Below, in pieces: positions 27,008 through 35,296 of a stretch of 64,000 nt of DNA. Positions within the stretch are counted from its first letter, which is position 1. Each line of letters opens with the position of its first letter. Both the position numbers and the translations under genes were made by a program. The stretch is from contig JASDSY010000020.1 of NCBI GenBank assembly GCA_041441465.1, forward strand, positions 1 to 64,000, read 5' to 3'. Below the pieces are notes generated by a model that saw only the letters and a program-made list of their open reading frames with translations, was not told the origin of the DNA and made no database searches. The stretch comes from JASDSY01 sp041441465. Lineage in GTDB: Bacteria > Muiribacteriota > UBA9980.

Positions 27008-27739
27008 ATGAGTTATATAAGACTTGGAGTAAATATAGACCACATAGCTACTTTAAGAAATGCCCGCGGCGGCGTCGAGCCTGATCCTGTCGAGGCGGCT
27101 TATATATGCGTCGATGCGGGGGCTGATCAGATAACGACGCACCTTCGTGAAGACAGACGCCATATTACCGATCGCGATTTTACGCTTTTAAGCGAAGCTA
27201 AATATTTTAACATGAACCTTGAAATGGCCGCGACTGACGAGATGGTCGGGATTGCCTGCAAATATAAACCGCATTCGGCAACACTGGTGCCTGAAGGGCG
27301 CCATGAAAGGACTACTGAGGGCGGTCTTGATGTTATTTCGAATATGGCCGACCTTAAGACCAAGATAAAAAAACTAAACGATGCCGGTATTCTGGTATCG
27401 TTATTCATAGAGCCTGATAAAAAACAGGTTGAGGCCTCCAAAGAAGCCGGCGCCGGCGCTATTGAAATACACACCGGCCGTTATTCGCTTTTAAAGTGCG
27501 CCAATGACGCGGAGGCTGAATATCAAAGAATAGTTGACGCTTCGGCGCTTTCGCAGAAATTGGGACTGTTTTTGCACGCGGGCCACGGCCTTAATTATTT
27601 TAATACCCGCCGGATATGCGAGATTTCCGGCATGCGCGAGCTTAATATAGGCCATTCGATTATTTCGCGCGCGGTTTTTTACGGGTTATATGAATCGGTA
27701 AGCAAAATGAAGCAGCTTATAAATAATTACAGCCGTTAG
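27008..27739 (+). CDS. pdxJ: pyridoxine 5'-phosphate synthase
   Basis: PdxJ condenses 3-amino-2-oxopropyl phosphate with 1-deoxy-D-xylulose 5-phosphate to make pyridoxine 5'-phosphate, the last ring-forming step of the DXP-dependent vitamin B6 pathway. The 243-residue length is usual. Family segments are GVNIDHIATLRNARGG, ADQITTHLREDRRHI, TLVPEGRHERTTEGG, IEIHTGRY and LHAGHGLNY. It is the first gene of an operon and is followed 11 bases later by rpoN, an unusual partner. A GAGGTAG ribosome binding site precedes the ATG. Confidence 0.96.
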   Translation: MSYIRLGVNIDHIATLRNARGGVEPDPVEAAYICVDAGADQITTHLREDRRHITDRDFTLLSEAKYFNMNLEMAATDEMVGIACKYKPHSATLVPEGRHERTTEGGLDVISNMADLKTKIKKLNDAGILVSLFIEPDKKQVEASKEAGAGAIEIHTGRYSLLKCANDAEAEYQRIVDASALSQKLGLFLHAGHGLNYFNTRRICEISGMRELNIGHSIISRAVFYGLYESVSKMKQLINNYSR

Positions 27740-27750
27740 AGTGAGGAAAG

Positions 27751-29337
27751 ATGAATCTTAATACTTCGTTAAACTTGAAAATGCAGCAAAAGCTTATAAT
27801 GACGCCAAAGCTATTGCAGAGAATACAGATATTGCAGATGCCGATTCAGGACCTTGCGACGGAAGTGCAGAGGCAGCTGCAGGAAAATCCTCTGGTCGAG
27901 ATTATTGATATGAACGACAAACCGGACGGCGCTAATTATGGCGAAAAGCCCGGAACCGCGATTGAGGCGCCGGTCAACGAACCTTCGACCGATCCTGTCG
28001 AGGATAATTTAAAGGAATTGACTAAATTGCAGGGCGGCGAAGAAGGCCGCGAAGATATAAAAAATGATTCTGACGGCATTTCGGGCTATGAAAAAGACGC
28101 AGAGACAATAAAATCAGATGAAGTGCGTGAAATCGATTGGGAACAGTATTATGACGACCTCGAAAAGACGACGCATCGCGATACTACTGAATACGAATGG
28201 CAGGAACAGGTTTCGTTCGAAAATTTCGTTTCACGCGAGAATACGCTGCACGAACATTTATTACAGCAGTTGAACGCCGAGGTGTTCTCTGATCGGGAAC
28301 TTATGATCGGCAAGATTATAATAGGGTTTATAAATAGTTCCGGTTATTTGAAAGCCAGCCTTGAAGATATTTTGAAACATCAGGATTTTGAAGGGTTAGA
28401 TGTAAAACTAGATGAGCTTTCCGAAGTGTTGGAAATAATTCAATCGTTTGACCCGAGCGGTGTCGGTGCCAGGAGTGTCCGTGAATGCCTGCTTTTGCAA
28501 TATGACGCTATCGATGACAGCGAACGCGACCCGCTTGTAAAGGAAATTATCGAGAAACATCTCGAGGATGTCTCTGAAAAGCATTACAAAAATATAGCAC
28601 AGGCTCTTGATATAACGGTAAATGACGTTCAGGAGCTTGTAGATTTTATAGTACAGCGGTTTGACCCGAAGCCGGGCCTTAAATACGCGTCGAGTGATGA
28701 GAATTTTACTGTGACGCCCGAAGTTTTCATCGAGAAAGCCAACGGCGAATATGTCGTGACGGTAAATGATTACGGCGTGCCGAGGATACGCCTTAACCCG
28801 CGTTACGAAGTGATAATGCGCAGCCAGAAAGGTTCGAAAGAGGTCATGGACTTCATAAAGGAAAAACTTGAAAAGGCGCGTTTCATACTTAAATCGATCG
28901 AACAGAGACGCGAGACTATAAAAAAAGTCGTCGAATGCATAGTTTCGCATCAATATGATTTTTTTGAAAAAGGCATAGAATATTTCAAGCCGTTGATATT
29001 AAATGAAGTGGCGACTGAAGTGGGGCTCGATGAATCGACAATTTCACGCGTAACTTCAGGTAAATACGCCCAGACGCCGCGCGGCGTTTTTGAGCTTAAA
29101 TACTTTTTTTCGGCCGGTCTTAAATCTTCGACGGGCGGCGATGATGTTTCGACAAAATCCGTTAAAGAGATGATAAAAAATATGGTGCTGGCTGAGCCTG
29201 CGAATAAGCCGCTTTCGGATCAGGCGATAGTCGATATGATTGGCGAAAAAGGAATAAAAATCGCCAGAAGGACTGTCACTAAATACCGCGAGGAATTGAA
29301 AATTCCGCCTTCGTCGAAGAGAAAAAGGTTTGTTTAG
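27751..29337 (+). CDS. rpoN: RNA polymerase sigma-54 factor
   Basis: This 528-residue sigma-54 factor directs RNA polymerase to -24/-12 promoters activated by enhancer-binding AAA+ proteins. The N-terminal Gln/Leu-rich activator-interacting region (LNLKMQQKLIMTPKLLQRIQILQMP), an acidic linker (about residues 60-140), the core-binding region and the C-terminal RpoN box ARRTVTKYRE (about 505-514) are all present. No enhancer-binding protein is encoded in the window. It lies between pdxJ and an unrecognised gene, with tsaE following, and all are co-directional. Confidence 0.96.
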   Translation: MNLNTSLNLKMQQKLIMTPKLLQRIQILQMPIQDLATEVQRQLQENPLVEIIDMNDKPDGANYGEKPGTAIEAPVNEPSTDPVEDNLKELTKLQGGEEGREDIKNDSDGISGYEKDAETIKSDEVREIDWEQYYDDLEKTTHRDTTEYEWQEQVSFENFVSRENTLHEHLLQQLNAEVFSDRELMIGKIIIGFINSSGYLKASLEDILKHQDFEGLDVKLDELSEVLEIIQSFDPSGVGARSVRECLLLQYDAIDDSERDPLVKEIIEKHLEDVSEKHYKNIAQALDITVNDVQELVDFIVQRFDPKPGLKYASSDENFTVTPEVFIEKANGEYVVTVNDYGVPRIRLNPRYEVIMRSQKGSKEVMDFIKEKLEKARFILKSIEQRRETIKKVVECIVSHQYDFFEKGIEYFKPLILNEVATEVGLDESTISRVTSGKYAQTPRGVFELKYFFSAGLKSSTGGDDVSTKSVKEMIKNMVLAEPANKPLSDQAIVDMIGEKGIKIARRTVTKYREELKIPPSSKRKRFV

Positions 29338-29338
29338 G

Positions 29339-30412
29339 ATGTGTGAAATGCCCGGCAATGCTAGTGAAAATAAAAAACAGGATACGTCCGTGATGCGTGA
29401 TTGGAAAATAACCGAGAATTTTTCGAGCGTTATGGCGGTTTCGAATGTCAATAACGCGATAAAAAAGATTTTTACGACGGTATCTTTAAAAAAAAAGCAC
29501 GGCGAAAAATATCACATTCTGGTCGCACAGGATACTGCGCCGTTTGTGCGTGAAGCTTTTAAAAGCTGCGCGGCTTCGATTCAAAACATAGACGTCAGTT
29601 TTTGTGATTTTTCCGAACTGCGTTTCATTGACAGGGCGATAAGGCATGATACCGCTTTGGTATACGGCGAATTTCCGGCATTTAAAGAATTTCGCTCGTA
29701 TGATTTTTCCGAAATGCGCCGTTATCTTGACGGTCTTGGTATTTATATGGCTGTCGGTCTGGTTTTATCGAATTTTTGCGCGTTCTATTTCGAGAATGTG
29801 AAACCCGATTTTTTAATTCAATATTCGAAAGGATTTTTTAATCTTGCGAATGGTATTGATAATGATGAAGTCATATTGATGACCGGCAATAAATTTAATG
29901 AGTTTTTAAGCGGTTTTGAGGATAAGAAATTCGATCTTACGCCGTTTGTCAGTGGGAATGGCATTAACAAGAAGCTTTTTATGGATTTTTCGAAGGCTGC
30001 CGCAGGCACTTTGAAAATTTATAAGGCATTGGTCGCGTTAAAAACTGATTTTCCGGGATTGACGTTCGCGTACCCTTCGGATTATGAATATGACGATTAC
30101 AAAATAAAAAGGAAATTATTGAAATTTAACGGAAATATTATCAGAATAAACGGCGATGAAAAATCGATGGCGGCTCTTGAATGTATTATAAAACAGGCAT
30201 GGCGGGGTAATAATGAGTCTGTGACTGCCGGCGGCCTGAAATTAAGGATGATAAAAAATTCAGCCGCGGAAGAATTGATGAAGTTTGATTTTATTTCCGG
30301 CAGTTTTTTTATAAATTGCGGGGCTGACGAATCAGGTGCGGCAAGCGCTTTGATCGGCGCCGGAATTGACGAGTGCGGCGAACTTTTGGAAATTTTAAGA
30401 CAGAAAAGGTAA
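29339..30412 (+). CDS. unrecognised protein between rpoN and tsaE
   Basis: I do not recognise this 357-residue protein. It has no signal peptide or membrane helix. The N-terminal half (NVNNAIKKIFTT..KYHILVAQDTAPFVREAFKSCAASI) faintly resembles domain I of alpha-D-phosphohexomutases, but the expected catalytic Ser loop (TASHNP) is absent, so any relation would be to a degenerate member. ATG 29339 starts one base after the rpoN stop codon, with AAAAAGG upstream, and the gene ends 11 bases before the tsaE start, so translation is coupled on both sides. Confidence 0.6.
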   Translation: MCEMPGNASENKKQDTSVMRDWKITENFSSVMAVSNVNNAIKKIFTTVSLKKKHGEKYHILVAQDTAPFVREAFKSCAASIQNIDVSFCDFSELRFIDRAIRHDTALVYGEFPAFKEFRSYDFSEMRRYLDGLGIYMAVGLVLSNFCAFYFENVKPDFLIQYSKGFFNLANGIDNDEVILMTGNKFNEFLSGFEDKKFDLTPFVSGNGINKKLFMDFSKAAAGTLKIYKALVALKTDFPGLTFAYPSDYEYDDYKIKRKLLKFNGNIIRINGDEKSMAALECIIKQAWRGNNESVTAGGLKLRMIKNSAAEELMKFDFISGSFFINCGADESGAASALIGAGIDECGELLEILRQKR

Positions 30413-30423
30413 TACTTACAGTT

Positions 30424-30906
30424 ATGATTATAAAAACACGCAGTAAAGAGGAAACGTTTCAACTGGGCGCGGCGCTTGGCCGTGAGTTTGCGGCGCAAAA
30501 GTCCGAATCGAACGCTTTCATAGTGGCCGTCGACGGCGAACTTGGCGCTGGAAAAACTGTGTTGACGGGCGGCCTGGCTTCCGCTGTCGGGATTGACGAG
30601 CCGATTTTAAGCCCGTCTTTTACTATTGTAAAGGAATACGACGGCTGTGATTTTTCGTTGTTTCATGTAGATTTATACAGACTGACGAATGTATCCGACC
30701 TTATGACGTTTGATTTTTACGAATACGCCGGCAGCGAAAACTCGATTACAGTTATAGAATGGGCGAAAAAATTTAATACAGACGATTATTTGCCATGCGT
30801 TCCAGTGGTTTTTGTCAATGTTACTTACGACGAAACCGATCCCGAAAATGGCAGGATTTTTGATTTCGAATTCAGAAATTTAAAAAGAGAGATAAAGCTT
30901 AAATAG
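30424..30906 (+). CDS. tsaE: tRNA threonylcarbamoyladenosine biosynthesis ATPase TsaE
   Basis: TsaE is the P-loop ATPase that works with TsaB and TsaD to transfer threonylcarbamoyl to A37 of ANN-decoding tRNAs. The 160-residue protein has Walker A GELGAGKT, the switch segment SPSFTIVKEYDG, HVDLYRL and ITVIEWAKKF, all diagnostic. The start is ATG 30424, just before MIIKTRSKEET; a longer reading frame upstream overlaps the preceding gene and adds nothing conserved. TsaB and TsaD are not in the window. Confidence 0.95.
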   Translation: MIIKTRSKEETFQLGAALGREFAAQKSESNAFIVAVDGELGAGKTVLTGGLASAVGIDEPILSPSFTIVKEYDGCDFSLFHVDLYRLTNVSDLMTFDFYEYAGSENSITVIEWAKKFNTDDYLPCVPVVFVNVTYDETDPENGRIFDFEFRNLKREIKLK

Positions 30907-30933
30907 AAGAGATTGAGGAGCGATTTTTAGAAA

Positions 30934-31947
30934 ATGAATTTTCCGCAGATGTCATTTGAAGCTTTGCAGGGCAAATATAAAATATTGGCGATTGACGATA
31001 ATGAAAATAACCTTAAAGTGTTGAAATTGATACTTGAAAAAGAAGGTTATGAAGTTCATATTATAAGCGACGGTGGCGCGGCGCTTCAGTGGGTGCGTGA
31101 AAATAAACCTGATCTGGTGCTTCTGGATGTTTTAATGCCGGATGTCGACGGGTTTGAAATTTGCCGCCAGATAAAGGCTGCTGATTCCTTAAAACGCATA
31201 CCGGTTATTATCATTACAGCGTTGAATCAACTCGACGACCGTATAAAAGGAATAGAACTCGGCGCGGATGAATTCTTGACTAAACCCATAAATAAGCGGG
31301 AACTGCTGGCGCGCGTGACTAATCTTTTGAAATTTAAAAAATTGAGCAGCCAGCTTGAAAGCACCAGAAATGTAATAATGTCATTCGCCTTCGCGGTGGA
31401 CCTGTTCGATCCGCACGGCAAGGGCCATTCGAAAAGGGTCGGCATATATTCGTTCGAATGCGCGAAGTTACTTGGATTAAGCCAGGAAATGATTACCGAG
31501 ATCGAGTTCGGAGCTTATTTGCATGATCTTGGCAAAATAGGCATTCCAAGCCAGATACTTCAGAAAACCACGCCGCTTAGCGAAGAGGAATATGAAATAT
31601 ATAAACGCCACGTTACTATAGGTTATGAAATTTGCGCGCCGCTTGGCAATTTGAGCAGGTCGAATTCGATAATACTGCACCATCACGAAAGATTTGACGG
31701 TCTTGGATTTCCAGACGGCCTGGCGGGCGACAAGATTCCGCTGGGGTCACAGATTGTGGCTATTGCCGACAGCTTTGACATAATGACGCACGGGCTTATA
31801 TACCGCGAGCATTATTCGATCGAAGAGGCGGTAGAGCTTATTCAAAATGATGCCGGTATGCGGTATAATCCTGATATAGTAAAAAAATTCGTCGAACTGC
31901 CTCTTAGCGATCTCGAACGGCTTTCTAACGTAAAGATGTTTAATTAA
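30934..31947 (+). CDS. response regulator with HD-GYP domain (c-di-GMP phosphodiesterase)
   Basis: The 337-residue protein joins a receiver domain (acidic pocket AIDDNENN, phospho-acceptor Asp in DLVLLDVLMPDVDG, conserved KP in FLTKPI; residues about 12-130) to an HD-GYP domain (HSKRV, HDLGKIGIP, and HHERFDGLGFPDGL, an HD-GYP signature with F for Y). HD-GYP enzymes hydrolyse cyclic di-GMP. The sensor kinase is not adjacent. It is the last gene of a co-directional series from pdxJ and precedes the microcompartment pair by 51 bases. A GGAG ribosome binding site lies upstream. Confidence 0.93.
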   Translation: MNFPQMSFEALQGKYKILAIDDNENNLKVLKLILEKEGYEVHIISDGGAALQWVRENKPDLVLLDVLMPDVDGFEICRQIKAADSLKRIPVIIITALNQLDDRIKGIELGADEFLTKPINKRELLARVTNLLKFKKLSSQLESTRNVIMSFAFAVDLFDPHGKGHSKRVGIYSFECAKLLGLSQEMITEIEFGAYLHDLGKIGIPSQILQKTTPLSEEEYEIYKRHVTIGYEICAPLGNLSRSNSIILHHHERFDGLGFPDGLAGDKIPLGSQIVAIADSFDIMTHGLIYREHYSIEEAVELIQNDAGMRYNPDIVKKFVELPLSDLERLSNVKMFN

Positions 31948-31998
31948 TGTTGTAAAATTTTGTAATTTAGATTTTTTCATTTGAAAAGGGGTATTTTT

Positions 31999-33333
31999 AT
32001 GGGCCTTCTTGAAATAATTAAAACTGCAGGAATTGTCGGCGCGGGCGGCGCCGGGTTTCCGACTCATGTGAAAATGAACGCCAAAGTCGATACTGTTATC
32101 ATTAACGGCGCCGAATGTGAACCGCTCTTATGCAAGGACAAAGAGCTGATGAGAAATTTTCCGGGTGAGGTCCTCGGCGGCCTGCTGCTTGCGATGGAAC
32201 ATACAGGCGCGCCGAACGGCATAATCGCGTTAAAGGAAAAAAATAAGGACGCGATTTTATCCTTTGAAAAAATAATAAAGGATAACAAAATTGAAAACCG
32301 CATCAGGATACATATTCTCGGCAATTATTATCCGTCAGGCGATGAAGTGGTCCTTGTTTACGATGCTACCGGAAGGATAGTTCCGCCCGGCGGCATTCCG
32401 CTTAACGTTTCATGCGTGGTCTCGAATGTCGAAACTTTTTATAATATATTCATGGCGGCTAAAAGCGCCTTGCCGGTTGTCGATAAATTCCTGACGATCG
32501 CAGGCGAAGTCGAACATCCGGTTACTTTAAAAGTGCCGGTCGGGACGAGGCTTTCTGAAATATTGCCGTATGCCGGAAAGATACTTGTTAATGACCCTGT
32601 TTATATGTCGGGCGGCGCTATGATGAGCGCGGTCGTTTATGACGTGAATACTCCTATTACAAAGACTTCGTCAGGGTTCATAGTGCTGTCGCGTGAACAT
32701 TCATTCATAAAACGCAAGACCCAGACCAAACAGCAATTCAAAAAGATCGGTAAATCCGCATGTGACCAGTGCTCATATTGCACCGAATTCTGTCCGCGTT
32801 ACCTGCTTGGACATCCTGTGGAACCGCATAAGGTAATGAGAACGCTCGGCCTTACCTCGGTCAGTGAGCCGCTGATTTCCAGATGGTCGGGCGCGTGCGT
32901 GGAATGCGGATTATGCGGATTTTATTCATGCCCTGAAGGACTTTTGCCGAACTTTGCGTGCGGCCTTTCGAAGCGTGACGCGATGGCGGCCGGCGTTAAA
33001 TTCGAGATGAAAAAAGAAGGCATAAAAGCCCATCCGATGGGGCAATTCAGAAAAGTGCCGCTTTCGAGGCTTCTGGTTAAATTAGGTCTTGATAAATATA
33101 ATGATCATGCAGATTTAAAGAATATACAGGTAAGCCCGGCGAAAGTCATGCTTCAGCTTAGGCAGCATATAGGCCAGCCGGCAGCCCCTCTTTGCGTTAA
33201 AGGCGCGGCGGTTAAGCGCGGCGATTTGATAGCTTCGGTGCCGGAAGGAAAGATGGGGGCTTCGATACACGCTTCGATCGACGGCGTTATAGGCGATATT
33301 ACTCCTGATTTTATCGTGATTGAGCGCAAATAG
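31999..33333 (+). CDS. pduS: PduS/RnfC-like electron-transfer flavoprotein
   Basis: The 444-residue protein matches PduS, the RnfC-like protein that passes electrons from NADH to cobalamin inside propanediol-utilisation microcompartments. The GAGGAGFPTHVK start, the FMN/NADH-binding RnfC-type fold, GAECEPLLCKD, an SLBB segment (FLTIAGEVEHPVTLKVPVGT) and two ferredoxin-type [4Fe-4S] motifs (CDQCSYCTEFCP; CVECGLCGFYSCP) are all visible. AAGGGG at 31985-31990 sets the start at ATG 31999. The next gene is PduT-like, the known shell partner with an Fe-S centre. No diol dehydratase, aldehyde dehydrogenase or cobalamin gene is near, so the physiological substrate is uncertain. Confidence 0.88.
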   Translation: MGLLEIIKTAGIVGAGGAGFPTHVKMNAKVDTVIINGAECEPLLCKDKELMRNFPGEVLGGLLLAMEHTGAPNGIIALKEKNKDAILSFEKIIKDNKIENRIRIHILGNYYPSGDEVVLVYDATGRIVPPGGIPLNVSCVVSNVETFYNIFMAAKSALPVVDKFLTIAGEVEHPVTLKVPVGTRLSEILPYAGKILVNDPVYMSGGAMMSAVVYDVNTPITKTSSGFIVLSREHSFIKRKTQTKQQFKKIGKSACDQCSYCTEFCPRYLLGHPVEPHKVMRTLGLTSVSEPLISRWSGACVECGLCGFYSCPEGLLPNFACGLSKRDAMAAGVKFEMKKEGIKAHPMGQFRKVPLSRLLVKLGLDKYNDHADLKNIQVSPAKVMLQLRQHIGQPAAPLCVKGAAVKRGDLIASVPEGKMGASIHASIDGVIGDITPDFIVIERK

Positions 33334-33484
33334 CGCGCAATAGGCCGCGAGGCAAATAATAAAATTAGATTCGTAATCAGCGTAATGTTCGTTTATGGTT
33401 GGATGCTTTGGATTATTGATTTTTAATGTATTTTGCGTTGTGAAAGTTAAGATAAGAATTTTATAAAAGAAAGGCAGAATAAAT

Positions 33485-34033
33485 ATGAGTAGAGCCATAG
33501 GCATTATTGAGTCTTCATCGGTGGCGATGGGATTTTTAATAGGCGATAAAATGATAAAAGCGGCCGATACTGAATTACTGCTTTTAAGAAGCATTTGCTC
33601 AGGTAAATTTGTAGCTCTTGTCGGCGGAGAAGTGGCCGCGGTAAATTCGTCAGTTGAGGTTGGAATTACCGCAGCCGCGCATACGCTTGTCGACTCGTTC
33701 GTGATACCTAATGTTCATGAATCGGTTTTTGAGGCGATAAGAGGCACGGTCGAAGTGAAAAAACCTGATGCTCTTGGTATTTTAGAAGCGTTTTCGGTTG
33801 CGTCACTTATAGAAGGCGCGGACGCTGCGGTTAAGGCTGCAAATGTCCAGCTTATCGAGGTGCGTCTCGCTATGGCGCTCGGAGGTAAGGCTTACTGCAC
33901 AATGACCGGGTCGGTATCGGATGTTACCGAGGCTGTTGAAGCCGGAGCAAAAATTATAGGTGAAAAAGGCTTATTGGTCAATTCGGTTGTAATTCCTTCA
34001 CCGCGTCCGGAAATTTTTAAGGAAATAATATAA
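33485..34033 (+). CDS. pduT: PduT-like tandem-BMC shell protein
   Basis: The 182-residue protein has two bacterial microcompartment (BMC) domains in tandem (residues about 4-88 and 96-180; AIGIIESSSVAMGFLIGDKM and ALGILEAFSVASLIEGADAA). It aligns end to end with PduT from memory of that family, including C38 in SICSGKF, the Cys that coordinates a [4Fe-4S] cluster at the pore of the PduT trimer. PduT may conduct electrons across the shell to PduS. It follows the pduS-like gene by 151 bases without obvious signals, and no other BMC shell genes occur in the window. Confidence 0.9.
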   Translation: MSRAIGIIESSSVAMGFLIGDKMIKAADTELLLLRSICSGKFVALVGGEVAAVNSSVEVGITAAAHTLVDSFVIPNVHESVFEAIRGTVEVKKPDALGILEAFSVASLIEGADAAVKAANVQLIEVRLAMALGGKAYCTMTGSVSDVTEAVEAGAKIIGEKGLLVNSVVIPSPRPEIFKEII

Positions 34034-34228
34034 AATTATAATGAAATAAGGTTGCGCATTCGTCATTCGTTATTACTGAAATAAAAAAAATGTGTGCGCG
34101 AAAACAGTAAGATGAGTAAATGTTCATTTTATGGATTGGAAACAGCTGGTTAAATTGAATGAAACTGTTTTGAAAAGTTTCAGTTTTATAAAAATCATTT
34201 TAATATAAATTAAAAATAGAGTGTGGAT

Positions 34229-35278
34229 ATGCCAGAGAATGAGGGCCGCCTGATTTTATCGGCGCGCGATATAAAGACATATTTTCCAATGCGGCGCGGG
34301 CTTTTTCAGCGCGTTTACGGATACAAGAAAGCCGTTGACGGCGTTAATTTCGACGCGTATGCCGGCGAGACTCTCGGGATTGTAGGCGAGTCCGGCTGCG
34401 GTAAGTCGACTCTGGGAAAAACCCTTTTGAGGCTGACTGAACCGACATCCGGAAAATTTTTATATTACGCTAAAGATAAAACGCCTGTTGATTTTTTTTG
34501 CGATGTCGATAAGCGCGGGATTTTTGAATACCGCCGCAAATTTCAGATGATTTTTCAGGACCCGAATTTGAGCCTCGACCCTAAAATGACGGCTTTTAAG
34601 ATTGTCGAGGAACCGCTTCTGGTGCACTCGGTTTTCAAAACAAAATCGGAAACTGCCGAATTCGTTGTAACACTGCTTGAAAAAGTAGGGATCAGCAGTG
34701 ACATGATCAGCCGTTATCCTCACGAATTTTCAGGCGGGCAGAAACAAAGGATCGGAATAGCGAGAGCGCTGGCGCTTAATCCTGAAATTATAGTCGCTGA
34801 CGAGCCGGTTTCTGCGCTTGATGTTTCGGTGCAGGCGCAGGTTTTGAACTTAATGCAGCAATTACAGCGTGAATTGGGGCTTACTTATGTTTTTATATCG
34901 CATAATCTTTCTGTTATCAATCATATAAGCGACCGCGTCATGGTTTTATATATGGGCCGCGTCGCCGAATTTGCCGACTGCGAAAGTTTTTTCAAAAAAC
35001 AGCACCATCCTTATTCCGAGCTTCTTAAAAATTCAATTTTGCATTTTGACGACGATTCACGCCGGAAATTTACCGAGAAAGCCGATATAACCGATAAACC
35101 GCATCTTGAGGTGCCTGATTATTCGATCGTTCCAAAAAATGAGGTTGAAAATTCCGGCAATTATTGTTTCTTTAACCCGAGATGCCCGTACAAGACCGAA
35201 GTTTGTGTAAAATTAAGGCCTGAGCTCAAAGAAATTTCGAAGGGCCGGCTGGTTGCCTGCCATAATTATATCAAATAG
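34229..35278 (+). CDS. oligopeptide/dipeptide ABC transporter ATP-binding protein (OppF/DppF-like)
   Basis: The 349-residue ATPase has Walker A GESGCGKST, signature FSGGQKQRIGIARALAL, Walker B IIVADEP and the C-terminal oligopeptide-permease extension with a Cys group (CFFNPRCPYKTEVC...CHNY) common in OppF/DppF. This subfamily energises peptide or nickel import. Its usual partners (two permeases, OppD and a binding protein) are absent from the window, so they must be encoded elsewhere or the gene is an orphan. ATG 34229 and GTG 34223 are both possible starts; neither has a strong ribosome binding site. Confidence 0.9.
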   Translation: MPENEGRLILSARDIKTYFPMRRGLFQRVYGYKKAVDGVNFDAYAGETLGIVGESGCGKSTLGKTLLRLTEPTSGKFLYYAKDKTPVDFFCDVDKRGIFEYRRKFQMIFQDPNLSLDPKMTAFKIVEEPLLVHSVFKTKSETAEFVVTLLEKVGISSDMISRYPHEFSGGQKQRIGIARALALNPEIIVADEPVSALDVSVQAQVLNLMQQLQRELGLTYVFISHNLSVINHISDRVMVLYMGRVAEFADCESFFKKQHHPYSELLKNSILHFDDDSRRKFTEKADITDKPHLEVPDYSIVPKNEVENSGNYCFFNPRCPYKTEVCVKLRPELKEISKGRLVACHNYIK

Positions 35279-35296
35279 GCGGAGGAAATACTGAAT

